NCBI GenBank assembly: GCA_036675815.1
Contig: JAKFEE010000032.1
Coordinates: 1 to 19,753, forward strand
Length of the DNA stretch: 19,753 bases
Source of the DNA: JAKFEE01 sp036675815
Lineage (GTDB): Bacteria > Pseudomonadota > Alphaproteobacteria > Rhodospirillales > Magnetospirillaceae
Direction: 5' to 3'
Made by a program: the position numbers and the translations under genes. Below are positions 1 to 6,933 of this stretch, piece by piece. Each line of letters opens with the position of its first letter. The stretch's first letter is position 1. The notes beneath the pieces are model-generated. The model did no database searches and had not been told where the DNA came from. It saw nothing but the letters and a program-made list of their open reading frames with translations.

Positions 1-14
1 GGAGCTCCGCGCCG
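1..14. repeat. Partial double-hairpin repeat at window edge
   Basis: The first bases, GGAGCTCCGCG, match the outer arm of the double-hairpin repeat found in full at 65-123, in the same orientation as that copy. The rest of the element would lie upstream of the window. The match is short, so a chance resemblance cannot be excluded. Confidence 0.4.
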
Positions 15-64
15 GCCTCGCCACCAACCGCAGGAGAAGCCCCATTGACAACAAAGGCCCGATT

Positions 65-123
65 AGAGAAGCGCGGACCTCCAGGTCCGCAAGCCCATGC
101 GGAGCTGGAGCTCCGCGCTCCGG
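65..123 (-). repeat. Dispersed double-hairpin repeat, copy 1
   Basis: Two GC-rich hairpins lie side by side. One is at 73-90 (7-bp arms GCGGACC/GGTCCGC, loop TCCA) and the other at 99-116 (arms GCGGAGC/GCTCCGC, loop TGGA), with 8 nt between them. The reverse complement matches copies at 10831-10889 and 16809-16865. It shares the flank CTTCTCT with the 10831 copy, so the element is slightly longer than its hairpins. It sits just downstream of the mlaC-like gene. The architecture resembles REP/BIME-type extragenic palindromes; I cannot name the family. Confidence 0.8.
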
Positions 124-148
124 CCCGAGAGCCACCCGCCCGAGGCGG

Positions 149-754
149 TTACTGCGACAGGCGCACCGCCTGCTGGCGCATGCTGGCGAGCAGCCCGTCC
201 ACGCCCGAGCTGCGGACGACCGCGGCATAGTCCGCGCGATAAGTGATGGCCATGCTGACGCCGTCGACGATGATGTCGGTGACCTTGAGGTCGTTGCCGA
301 TGTCAATGAGGCGCCACTGCACCTGCGTGGGTTGACCCCTGGGTCGATGGACCAAGCTGTCGACCTCGAAGCCGCCGGGGGCCGGGCGCACCTGGGTGAC
401 TTGCAGCCGCTCGCCGCTGTAGTCCTGGAACCGTCTCACCCAGGTCGCCACCATCAGGTCTTCGAACAGAGGCACGAACGCCCGGCGTTGCTCCGGCGTC
501 GCCGTGCGCCAATGCCGGCCGAGAACGAAGCGGGCGATGCTCGGCATGTCGAAGGACTCGTGCAGCATCCGGCGAAAACGCTGCTCCTTGGCCGCGTAGG
601 AGAGGGATGGCGAGGCCATGGCAATGGCCGGCTGCTCCAGTCCCTGGACCACGGCCCGTGCCCGTTCCGCGCTGGCGGCGCCGGCCTGGCCCGCGGCCCA
701 AAGCGGCGCCAGCAGCGCCAGGCCCAGGATCACGCGGCGATGCAACATCATCAT
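149..754 (-). CDS. MlaC/Ttg2D-family periplasmic lipid-binding protein
   Basis: The product is about 201 residues. It starts with a signal peptide (MMMLHRR, a hydrophobic LGLALLAPLWAAGQAGA stretch, then ASAERAR). The mature part has the MlaC/Ttg2D pattern: RRMLHESFDMPSIARFVLGRHWR, then ATPEQRRAFVPLFEDLMV, a strand-rich middle, and a VDGVSMAITYRADYAAVVR segment near the C-terminus. MlaC carries phospholipid between outer and inner membrane complexes. HpnM, linked to hopanoids, belongs to the same superfamily. No mlaDEF or hopanoid gene is visible nearby, so the partner is unknown. I chose the ATG at 754 because GGAG stands 5 nt upstream; an ATG at 763 and a TTG at 781 are alternatives. The gene lies 62 bp downstream of the radical SAM gene on the same strand. 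Confidence 0.85.
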   Translation of the reverse strand: MMMLHRRVILGLALLAPLWAAGQAGAASAERARAVVQGLEQPAIAMASPSLSYAAKEQRFRRMLHESFDMPSIARFVLGRHWRTATPEQRRAFVPLFEDLMVATWVRRFQDYSGERLQVTQVRPAPGGFEVDSLVHRPRGQPTQVQWRLIDIGNDLKVTDIIVDGVSMAITYRADYAAVVRSSGVDGLLASMRQQAVRLSQ

Positions 755-816
755 TCGCTCCATGTTCGTTGAGCTACGCAAACACAGGCCAACATGGCAC
801 GGCTGCGAGCGATTTC

Positions 817-1887
817 CTACAGGAGTGGCAGTGAAAGCTGTTCACCGGGACGGGGCGGCGGGCGGAACAGGGTGGCATCGAGGTGAAGCCGCCTGTTCTC
901 GAGGCCCTGTCGTTTCAGGGCGAGGCGGAAGCGCTGGGCCAGGACTTCGGCCTCGGCGCCCGTGCCGGTGTAGCGCAGCCCGCGCGTGGCATCGTAGAGT
1001 TTGCCACCCCGCATGCGGCGCAGGGCATCGAGCACGCGCTCCTTGCGTTGGGGCATATGCTCGGACAGCCACGCCTCGAACAGTTCCTTCACCTCGAACG
1101 GCAGGCGCAGCAGGATGTAGCTTGCCGCGGTGGCACCCGCCTGCTTGGCGGCGGCGATGATCGCCTCGAATTCGTGATCGGTGACGAAGGGGATCACCGG
1201 CGCCACCATGCACGCCGTGGGAATGCCGGCGGCATTCAGGCGGCGGATCGCCTCCAGCCGCATCGCCGGCACGCTGGCCCGCGGCTCCAGGATACGCGAC
1301 AGATCGCGGTCGAGCGTGGTCACCGAAACCGATACCGCGGCCAGCCCTTGCGCCGCCATGGGCGCCAGGATGTCGATATCGCGCAGCACCAGAGCCGATT
1401 TGGTGGTGATGGTGACGGGATGACGAAAGGCGCTCAGCACTTCGAGAATACCGCGCATCACCCGCCGCTCGCGTTCGATCGGTTGATAAGGGTCGGTGTT
1501 GGTGCCGATGGCGATGGGGGCGCAACGGTAGCGGGGGTGGCGCAACTCCGCTTCGAGCAGCCGCGGCGCATCGGGCTTGGCGAACAGCCGCGTCTCGAAG
1601 TCCAGGCCCGGCGACAGTCCGAGATAGGCATGGCTGGGGCGCGCGAAGCAATAGACGCAACCGTGTTCGCATCCGCGGTAAGGGTTGATCGAGCGGTCGA
1701 ACGGGACATCGGGCGAATCGTTGCGGGTAATGATGCTGTGCGTCGCATCCACCGTGACCACGGTTTTTGCCGGCGGCAGGTCGTCTTCGCCCTGCCAGCC
1801 GTCGGTGAATGGTTCCGGTCGCCGTGTGTCGAAGCGGCACGGTGGATTGGCCGAGGTGCCGCGCCTCGTTGCCCGGATGTGGTTCAT
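817..1887 (-). CDS. Radical SAM protein, SplB-like (PA0069/COG1533 type)
   Basis: The product is 356 residues. The radical SAM cluster motif CEHGCVYC (CX3CX2C, Cys73, Cys77, Cys80) follows the family-typical DRSINPYRGC sequence. Further family blocks are IAIGTNTDPYQPIER, VTITTKSALVLRDIDIL, VSVTTLDRDLSRILEPRA and a GIPTACMVAPVIP strand. This matches the widespread PA0069-type subgroup related to spore photoproduct lyase, whose role is not established; I infer a [4Fe-4S] cluster and SAM use but no substrate. The open frame extends upstream to 2178, but that part is antisense to the LysR gene, so the start is placed at the ATG at 1887. The gene is divergent from the LysR regulator, 118 bp apart, which makes LysR control of it plausible but unproven. 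Confidence 0.9.
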   Translation of the reverse strand: MNHIRATRRGTSANPPCRFDTRRPEPFTDGWQGEDDLPPAKTVVTVDATHSIITRNDSPDVPFDRSINPYRGCEHGCVYCFARPSHAYLGLSPGLDFETRLFAKPDAPRLLEAELRHPRYRCAPIAIGTNTDPYQPIERERRVMRGILEVLSAFRHPVTITTKSALVLRDIDILAPMAAQGLAAVSVSVTTLDRDLSRILEPRASVPAMRLEAIRRLNAAGIPTACMVAPVIPFVTDHEFEAIIAAAKQAGATAASYILLRLPFEVKELFEAWLSEHMPQRKERVLDALRRMRGGKLYDATRGLRYTGTGAEAEVLAQRFRLALKRQGLENRRLHLDATLFRPPPRPGEQLSLPLL

Positions 1888-1912
1888 TCCCGCAATCTGG
1901 CGATGCGATCGG

Positions 1913-1933
1913 AACGAATCAAGAACGTTCGTT
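1913..1933. promoter_or_regulatory. Inverted repeat between divergent radical SAM and LysR genes
   Basis: AACGAA and TTCGTT form 6-bp arms around a 9-nt spacer, and the spacer end plus right arm contains the palindrome GAACGTTC. The position, between a LysR gene and a divergent gene, fits a LysR-type binding site. A TACAAT at 1957-1962 could be a -10 box for the LysR gene, but no good -35 accompanies it. This rests on symmetry alone. Confidence 0.3.
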
Positions 1934-2005
1934 GGTCGCTCGCTTTGATTGATGGTTACAATCGGAACTGGTAATAAGCCTACCTCATCGCCTGCCAGTC
2001 TACTC

Positions 2006-2863
2006 ATGAACATCGATCTCGCCCGCACCTTTCTCGAAATCGTCGAGACCCGCAACTTCAACAAGGCGGCGGATCGGCTGTCGGTGACGCAGTCGACCAT
2101 CAGCATGCGCGTGCGGGCGCTCGAGGAGGAGCTGGGGCGGCCGCTGTTCGTGCGCGGCAAGACCGGGGCCGAGCTCACCAGCGCGGGTCAGCAGTTCCGC
2201 CGCTATGCCAGCACGCTGGTGCGCGTTTGGCAGCAGGCACAGCAGGAACTGGCGCTGCCGCCGGGGTTTCGCACCGTTTTGAACGTCGGCGGCCAGTTCT
2301 CGCTGTGGGACCGCATGCTGCCGAAATGGATCCCCTGGATGCGCAACGCCTGCCCCGATGTCGGCATTCGCGCCGAGGTCGGGCTCTCGGACGGCCTGAT
2401 GCGCCAATTGGCCGAGGGCCTGCTCGACATCGGCGTCATGTACTCGCCGCAAAGCCGGCCGGGGATGACCATCGAAAAGCTGCTGGAGGACAAGCTGGTC
2501 CTGGTGGCGACCAAACCGCAGAGCCTCGAGCGGTTGGGCAGCGACTATGTCTTCATCGACTGGGGGCCGGAATTCCGCAGCGCCCACAGCCAGGCATTTC
2601 CCGACATGCAGACGCCGTCGGTGGCGGTGGGGCTGGGCGCCCTTGGCCTGCAGCACATCCTGGCCAATGGCGGGTCCGGCTACTTTCCGGCGCGGGTGGT
2701 CCGCTCGTTCCTGGCGGACGGCCGCCTTTACCCCGTCGTCGGCGCTCCCGAGTTCCACCGCCCGGCCTTTCTCGTCTTTCCCGTCCAGGAAGAGCCGCCG
2801 GAATGGCAACGCACCGCCTTGCAGGGATTGCGCTGGGTGGCGTCGCTCGAAGCGGAAGACTGA
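2006..2863 (+). CDS. LysR-family transcriptional regulator, HdfR-like
   Basis: The product is 285 residues, a normal LysR length. The N-terminal winged helix-turn-helix (residues 1-60) is clear: MNIDLARTFLEIVETRNFNKAADRLSVTQ, then STISMRVRALEEELGRPLF and the LTSAGQQF block. The rest is a LysR substrate-binding domain (VLNVGGQFSLWDRMLPKWI, LAEGLLDIGVMY, then KLVLVAT). The SLWDRMLP and STLVRVWQQAQ stretches recall the HdfR subgroup. The ATG at 2006 gives the canonical LysR N-terminus; the open frame begins at 1949 with weaker starts, and no clear ribosome binding site precedes 2006. It is divergent from the radical SAM gene, its most likely target besides itself. The effector is unknown. Confidence 0.93.
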   Translation: MNIDLARTFLEIVETRNFNKAADRLSVTQSTISMRVRALEEELGRPLFVRGKTGAELTSAGQQFRRYASTLVRVWQQAQQELALPPGFRTVLNVGGQFSLWDRMLPKWIPWMRNACPDVGIRAEVGLSDGLMRQLAEGLLDIGVMYSPQSRPGMTIEKLLEDKLVLVATKPQSLERLGSDYVFIDWGPEFRSAHSQAFPDMQTPSVAVGLGALGLQHILANGGSGYFPARVVRSFLADGRLYPVVGAPEFHRPAFLVFPVQEEPPEWQRTALQGLRWVASLEAED

Positions 2864-2886
2864 CGTATCCCAGGCGGCGCTCCGTC

Positions 2887-2915
2887 TTTCGCACCGATTG
2901 ACGACATTTTAGAAT
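2887..2915 (+). promoter_or_regulatory. Possible sigma-70 promoter of the small secreted peptide
   Basis: TTTCGC at 2887-2892 and TAGAAT at 2910-2915 are separated by 17 nt. The -10 matches the consensus at five of six positions, while the -35 is poor. It lies 38 nt upstream of the ATG at 2953. The local AT-richness against a GC-rich background supports it. Confidence 0.35.
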
Positions 2916-2952
2916 CGCTCGCAAACTTGGTCTTTCCCAAGGAGGAGAGGCC

Positions 2953-3114
2953 ATGCGCAGCATCATTGCCGCTGGGTTCGTCGCCGCCTTCACCGTTGCC
3001 GCGGCGCCGGCCTTCGCCGAGTGCTCGGGTCACGTGAAGCAACAAAGCGTGCAGGCCCCGTCGACGTCGACCACGGCCACGGAAACGACCACCCCGACCA
3101 AGCCCAAGGGCTAA
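2953..3114 (+). CDS. Small secreted Thr-rich peptide, 53 aa
   Basis: An ATG at 2953 follows a strong ribosome binding site (GGAGGAG, 2941-2947). The product begins MRSIIAAGFVAAFTVAAAPAFA, a textbook signal peptide with an AFA cleavage site near residue 22. The mature part, about 31 residues, starts with ECSGHVKQQ. It has one Cys, then a low-complexity Ser/Thr/Pro tail (STSTTATETTTPTKPKG). The strong RBS, signal peptide and upstream -10 all support a real gene despite its size. Similar short secreted peptides with a single Cys and a Thr-rich tail are familiar as hypothetical proteins in alphaproteobacteria, but I know no function. It could be periplasmic, or a short lipoprotein-like peptide if the Cys is modified, although no proper lipobox is visible. 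Confidence 0.7.
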   Translation: MRSIIAAGFVAAFTVAAAPAFAECSGHVKQQSVQAPSTSTTATETTTPTKPKG

Positions 3115-3130
3115 GCGTTGCACCAAGCCT

Positions 3131-3148
3131 CGGCGGCCGCAGCCGCCG
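3131..3148 (+). terminator. GC hairpin after the small peptide gene
   Basis: CGGCGGC and GCCGCCG form a perfect 7-bp stem with a CGCA loop, 17 nt after the peptide stop codon. No T-run follows. The right arm can also pair with CTGCGGCGG further downstream, giving an alternative hairpin. It is a plausible but unproven terminator. Confidence 0.4.
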
Positions 3149-3188
3149 GGGCAGCCTTCGTCTGCGGCGGGCGTCACCGCAGTTCTAA

Positions 3189-3216
3189 GGTACTATTGCG
3201 GTGGTACTATTGCGGT
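3189..3216 (+). repeat. Perfect tandem 14-bp direct repeat upstream of liv operon
   Basis: GGTACTATTGCGGT occurs twice back to back with no mismatch, at 3189-3202 and 3203-3216. It is AT-richer than its surroundings and lies about 100 nt before the livG start, so it may be an operator pair or a recent small duplication. Confidence 0.75.
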
Positions 3217-3232
3217 ATCCTTGAAACTGAGA

Positions 3233-3262
3233 GTTGATCAACGGCAGTTTCGCGCCGAAACT
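3233..3262. promoter_or_regulatory. Two palindromes upstream of liv operon
   Basis: GTTGATCAAC (3233-3242) is a perfect 10-bp palindrome. Four bases later AGTTTCG-CGC-CGAAACT (3246-3262) is a perfect 7-bp inverted repeat with a 3-nt centre. Together with the tandem repeat just upstream they form a dense set of symmetric sites between the small peptide gene and livG. A TetR- or GntR-type dimer could bind the 17-bp site; this is inferred from symmetry and position only. Confidence 0.5.
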
Positions 3263-3316
3263 ACACTTACTAGAAGAAGAACAGGCCCCCAGGGGAAGCC
3301 GCATAGGAAGGCACGA

Positions 3317-4072
3317 TTGGATCGGGACTACATCATCGAAACCCGCGGGCTCTCCAAGGAGTTCAAGGGCTTCGTCGCCGTGCGGGACGTCAATCTCAAA
3401 GTCCGTCGCGGCGCCATCCACGCCCTGATCGGGCCCAACGGTGCCGGCAAGACGACCTGCTTCAACCTGATCACCAAGTTCCTGCCGCCCTCCCAAGGCA
3501 CCATCTTCTACAACGGGCGCGATATCACCGGCGCCAAGCCCGCCGACATCGCCCGCTTGGGCATGGTGCGCTCGTTCCAGATCTCGGCGGTATTCCCACA
3601 CCTGACCGTGATGGACAACGTGCGCGTCGCCCTGCAGAGCAAACTGGGCAACCCCTTCCATTTCTGGCGTTCCGACAGGGTTCTCGACCAGTACAACGAG
3701 CGGGCGATGGCGCTGCTGGTCGATGTCGGCCTTGCCGAATACGCACCGGTGGCGGCCGCCGAACTGCCCTACGGCCGCAAGCGTGCCCTGGAGATTGCCA
3801 CCACCTTGGCGTTGGACCCCGAGATGCTTCTGCTCGACGAGCCCATGGCCGGCATGGGCCGCGAGGACATCGACCGCATCGCCCATCTCATCAGGCGCGT
3901 CGCCACCAACCGCACCATCCTGATGGTCGAGCACAATCTCAACGTCGTCGCCGATCTCTCCGACACGATCACCGTGCTGCAGCGCGGCGAGATCCTTGCC
4001 GAGGGTACCTACGCCGAGGTGTCGAGCAACCCCGAGGTCGTCGACGCCTACATGGGAACCGGCCATGGCTGA
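3317..4072 (+). CDS. livG: Liv-type ABC transporter ATPase (LivG family)
   Basis: The product is 251 residues, the usual LivG size. It has the Walker A GPNGAGKT (residues 39-46), the degenerate LivG-type signature LPYGRKRALEIA, the Walker B LLLDEP (171-176), and the H-loop His in MVEHN (about 206). With LivF it would power uptake of an amino acid or amide through the LivH/LivM membrane pair. I chose the TTG at 3317 because AGGAAG stands 6 nt upstream and the product then begins just before the family start; the open frame reaches another TTG at 3221. The gene overlaps livF by 8 bp, so translation is probably coupled. Tandem repeats and palindromes upstream suggest a regulated operon promoter. 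Confidence 0.92.
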   Translation: MDRDYIIETRGLSKEFKGFVAVRDVNLKVRRGAIHALIGPNGAGKTTCFNLITKFLPPSQGTIFYNGRDITGAKPADIARLGMVRSFQISAVFPHLTVMDNVRVALQSKLGNPFHFWRSDRVLDQYNERAMALLVDVGLAEYAPVAAAELPYGRKRALEIATTLALDPEMLLLDEPMAGMGREDIDRIAHLIRRVATNRTILMVEHNLNVVADLSDTITVLQRGEILAEGTYAEVSSNPEVVDAYMGTGHG

Positions 4073-4766
4073 GCTGCTCGACGTCAGCGATCTGCACGGA
4101 TGGTACGGCGAGTCGCACATCCTGCACGGGATGAGCTTCGACATCCGCCGCGGCGAGGTGGCGACGCTGCTCGGCCGCAACGGCGCCGGCAAGACAACCA
4201 CCCTCAAGGCGATCATGGGCATTCTAGGCCAGCGCAAGGGCTCGGTAGTGTTCGAGGGGACCGAAACCATCGGACTGCCGTCCAATCGCATCGCCCGGCT
4301 TGGCCTGGCCTATTGCCCAGAGGAGCGCGGCATTTTTGCCTCGCTCAACGTGCGCGAGAATCTCGAACTGCCGCCGGTGGTGCGCCCCGGCGGCCTCACG
4401 GTGAATGAGGTGCTGGACCTGTTCCCGCGGCTCCGCGAACGCGGCGGCAGCCAGGGCACCAAACTGTCCGGCGGCGAACAGCAGATGCTGGCCATCGCCC
4501 GTATCCTGCGCACCGGCGCCTCGCTGCTATTGCTCGACGAACCCACCGAGGGCTTGGCACCGGTGATCGTGCAGCAGATCGGCGCCATCGTCCGCCAACT
4601 CAAGGAAAAGGGCTTCACCATCCTGCTGGTGGAGCAGAACTTCCACTTCGCCGCCACCGTCGCCGATCGCCACTACGTGGTGGAGCATGGCCGCGTCGTC
4701 GACATGATCGCCAACGATCAACTGGCGGCGAACAGTGGGAAATTGCAGGGCTACCTTGGGGTGTGA
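4065..4766 (+). CDS. livF: Liv-type ABC transporter ATPase (LivF family)
   Basis: The product is 233 residues, matching LivF. Visible motifs are Walker A GRNGAGKT (37-44), the ABC signature LSGGEQQ (134-140), Walker B LLLLDEP (154-160), and the H-loop in LLVEQNF, where Gln replaces the usual His, as is common in LivF proteins. The ATG at 4065 lies inside the end of livG (8-bp overlap), which argues for translational coupling. It is the second ATPase of the five-gene uptake operon; the binding protein gene follows 31 bp later. Confidence 0.93.
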   Translation: MAELLDVSDLHGWYGESHILHGMSFDIRRGEVATLLGRNGAGKTTTLKAIMGILGQRKGSVVFEGTETIGLPSNRIARLGLAYCPEERGIFASLNVRENLELPPVVRPGGLTVNEVLDLFPRLRERGGSQGTKLSGGEQQMLAIARILRTGASLLLLDEPTEGLAPVIVQQIGAIVRQLKEKGFTILLVEQNFHFAATVADRHYVVEHGRVVDMIANDQLAANSGKLQGYLGV

Positions 4767-4797
4767 CCTGCCGAACGACAAACAGGGAGGACGTCTG

Positions 4798-6024
4798 ATG
4801 AACAGCAAGACATTCATACCCGCTGTTGGTTTGGCCGCGTGGGTTGCGGCCGGTACGGTCCACGCCCAGGAGATCTCGGATGACGTCGTCAAGCTCGGCG
4901 TGCTCAACGACCAGTCGGGCGTGTATGCCGACCTCGCCGGCACCGGGTCGGTCGAAGCGGCCAAGATGGCGATCGAGGATTTCGGCGGCAAGGTGCTGGG
5001 CAAGCCGATCCAGCTCGTCTTCGCCGATCATCAGAACAAGCCGGACGTCGGCTCGGCCATCGCCAACCGTTGGATCGATGCCGAGCAGGTCGACGTCATC
5101 GTCGACGTTCCCACCTCGTCGGTGGCCCTGGCCATCCAGGAAATCACCCGCAACAAGAACCGCATCCACCTGAACTCGACCGGCGGCAGCTCCGACCTCA
5201 CCGGCAGGGCCTGCTCGCCCACGACGGTGCACTGGACCTACGACACCTATGCCCTGGCCAACGGCACGGGATCGGCGATGGTCAAGGCCGGCGGTGACAC
5301 ATGGTTCTTCATCACCGCCGATTACGCCTTCGGCCATGCCCTGGAGAAGGACACCGCCAACGCGGTCGAGAGGGCAGGGGGCAAGGTGCTGGGCAAGGTG
5401 CGCGCGCCGTTCCCCAACAACGACTTCTCGTCGTTCCTGCTGCAGGCGCAGGCCTCGGGGGCCAAGGTCATCGGGCTGGCCAACGCCGGCGGCGACACGA
5501 TCAATGCCATCAAGCAGGCCCGTGAGTTCGGCATCGTCCAGGGCGGGCAGAAGCTCGCCGGCCTGCTCACCTTCATCAGCGACATCCACTCGCTCGGCCT
5601 GGACGTGACCCAGGGGCTGGTGCTGACCACTGGCTTCTACTGGGATCGTGACGAGGAATCGCGCAAATGGTCGCAGCGCTGGTCGGAACGCATGGGCGGC
5701 CGCATGCCGACCATGGTGCAGGCCGGCGTCTATTCGGCGGTGATGCACTACCTGAAGGCGATCGACGCGGCCAAGACCGACGAGGCCAAGGCGGTGATGG
5801 CCAAGATGAAAGCGACACCGGTCAACGACTTCTTCGCCAAGAACGGCAAGATCCGCGAGGACGGGCGCATGGTCCACGACATGTTCCTCGCCGAGGTCAA
5901 GAAGCCGTCGGAGTCGAAGGGGCCGTGGGACTATTACAAGATCCTGCGCACCATTCCCGGCGACGAGGCGTTCCGGCCGTTGGACGCGGGCGGCTGCCCG
6001 CTGGTGCAGGCTAAGGCGCAATGA
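4798..6024 (+). CDS. Periplasmic substrate-binding protein of Liv-type ABC transporter
   Basis: The product is 408 residues with a signal peptide (MNSKTFIPAVGLAAWVAAGTVHA, cleaved before QEIS). The mature part is a type 1 periplasmic binding protein of the Leu/Ile/Val family: VKLGVLNDQSGVYADLAG at the first strand, LVFADHQNKPDVG, STGGSSDLTGR and TVHWTYDTYALANGTG, then WFFITADYAFGHALEKD opening the second lobe. A strong GGGAGGA stands 6 nt before the ATG. This subgroup is expanded in alphaproteobacteria and takes varied ligands (branched-chain or aromatic amino acids, amides, aromatic acids), so the ligand cannot be read from sequence. It lies between the ATPase and permease genes of the same operon. 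Confidence 0.92.
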   Translation: MNSKTFIPAVGLAAWVAAGTVHAQEISDDVVKLGVLNDQSGVYADLAGTGSVEAAKMAIEDFGGKVLGKPIQLVFADHQNKPDVGSAIANRWIDAEQVDVIVDVPTSSVALAIQEITRNKNRIHLNSTGGSSDLTGRACSPTTVHWTYDTYALANGTGSAMVKAGGDTWFFITADYAFGHALEKDTANAVERAGGKVLGKVRAPFPNNDFSSFLLQAQASGAKVIGLANAGGDTINAIKQAREFGIVQGGQKLAGLLTFISDIHSLGLDVTQGLVLTTGFYWDRDEESRKWSQRWSERMGGRMPTMVQAGVYSAVMHYLKAIDAAKTDEAKAVMAKMKATPVNDFFAKNGKIREDGRMVHDMFLAEVKKPSESKGPWDYYKILRTIPGDEAFRPLDAGGCPLVQAKAQ

Positions 6025-6047
6025 TCTGACGGTTGCGAGGAGCGATG

Positions 6048-6929
6048 ATGAGCATTTTCGGCATCCCGACTGCCGCCCTGTTCGGGCAGCTCCTGCTCGG
6101 GCTCATCAACGGCGCGTTCTACGCCGTGTTGAGCCTGGGGCTGGCGCTGATCTTCGGGCTGCTGAACATCATCAACTTCACCCATGGTGCCCAGTACATG
6201 ATGGGCGCCTTCGTGGCGTGGTGGCTGCTGAGCTTTGCCGGCCTCGGCTATTGGCCGGCGCTCATCGTCGCTCCCATCGCCGTCGGGATCACCGGCGTCG
6301 TCATGGAACGCCTGTTCCTGCGGCGCCTGTATCACCTCGATCACCTCTACGGCCTGCTGCTGACCTTCGGGCTCGCCCTGATCATCGAGGGCGCCTTCCG
6401 CCAGATGTACGGCATCTCGGGCATGCCGTACCAGGTGCCGCAGTCGCTGACCGGCGTGTGGAATTTGGGCTTCATGTTCCTGCCGGTGTATCGCGGGTGG
6501 GTGGTCCTCGCCTCGTTGATCGTCTGCATCGGCACTTGGCTGCTGATCGAGAAGACCAAGCTGGGCGCTTACTTGCGCGCCGCCACCGAGAATCCGACGC
6601 TGGTGCAGGCCTTCGGCATCAACGTGCCGCGCATGGTCATGCTCACCTACGGCTTCGGCGCCGGGTTGGCGGCGCTGGCCGGGGTCATGGCCGCCCCCAT
6701 CTATTCGGTCAATCCGCTGATGGGCTCCAACCTGATCATTACCGTCTTCGCCGTGGTGGTCATCGGCGGCATGGGCTCGATCATGGGCTCGGTGCTGACC
6801 GGCTTCGGCCTCGGCCTGGTCGAGGGCCTGACCAAGGTGTTCTATCCAGAAGCCTCGTCGACGGTGATCTTCGTCATCATGGCCATCGTCTTGCTGATCA
6901 AGCCGGCCGGCCTGTTTGGACGGGCCTGA
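6048..6929 (+). CDS. livH: Liv-type ABC transporter permease (LivH family)
   Basis: The product is 293 residues and very hydrophobic, with about eight membrane spans. It carries the LivH landmarks: GLINGAFYAVLSLGLALIFGLLNIINFTHG near the N-terminus, LRAATENPTLVQAFGIN as the cytoplasmic loop that contacts the ATPases, and VIGGMGSIMGSVLTGFGLGLVEG near the C-terminus. I chose the ATG at 6048, 5 nt after GAGGAG; an ATG at 6045 and a TTG at 6033 are in frame. It starts 23 bp after the binding protein gene and is followed by livM after 4 bp, clearly one operon. Confidence 0.92.
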   Translation: MSIFGIPTAALFGQLLLGLINGAFYAVLSLGLALIFGLLNIINFTHGAQYMMGAFVAWWLLSFAGLGYWPALIVAPIAVGITGVVMERLFLRRLYHLDHLYGLLLTFGLALIIEGAFRQMYGISGMPYQVPQSLTGVWNLGFMFLPVYRGWVVLASLIVCIGTWLLIEKTKLGAYLRAATENPTLVQAFGINVPRMVMLTYGFGAGLAALAGVMAAPIYSVNPLMGSNLIITVFAVVVIGGMGSIMGSVLTGFGLGLVEGLTKVFYPEASSTVIFVIMAIVLLIKPAGLFGRA

Positions 6930-6933
6930 CGCC

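Noticed and set aside
45..230. A 61-codon frame at the window start
   Set aside because: It consists largely of the translated double-hairpin repeat and the antisense end of the mlaC-like gene.
1949..2005. Longer N-terminus for the LysR gene
   Set aside because: The extra 19 residues (from TTG 1949) do not fit the family, whose helix-turn-helix begins right after the ATG at 2006.
4615..6021. A 468-codon open frame on the minus strand opposite the binding protein gene
   Set aside because: Antisense of the end of livF and the binding protein gene; composition is that of a codon-bias shadow, with no recognisable domain.
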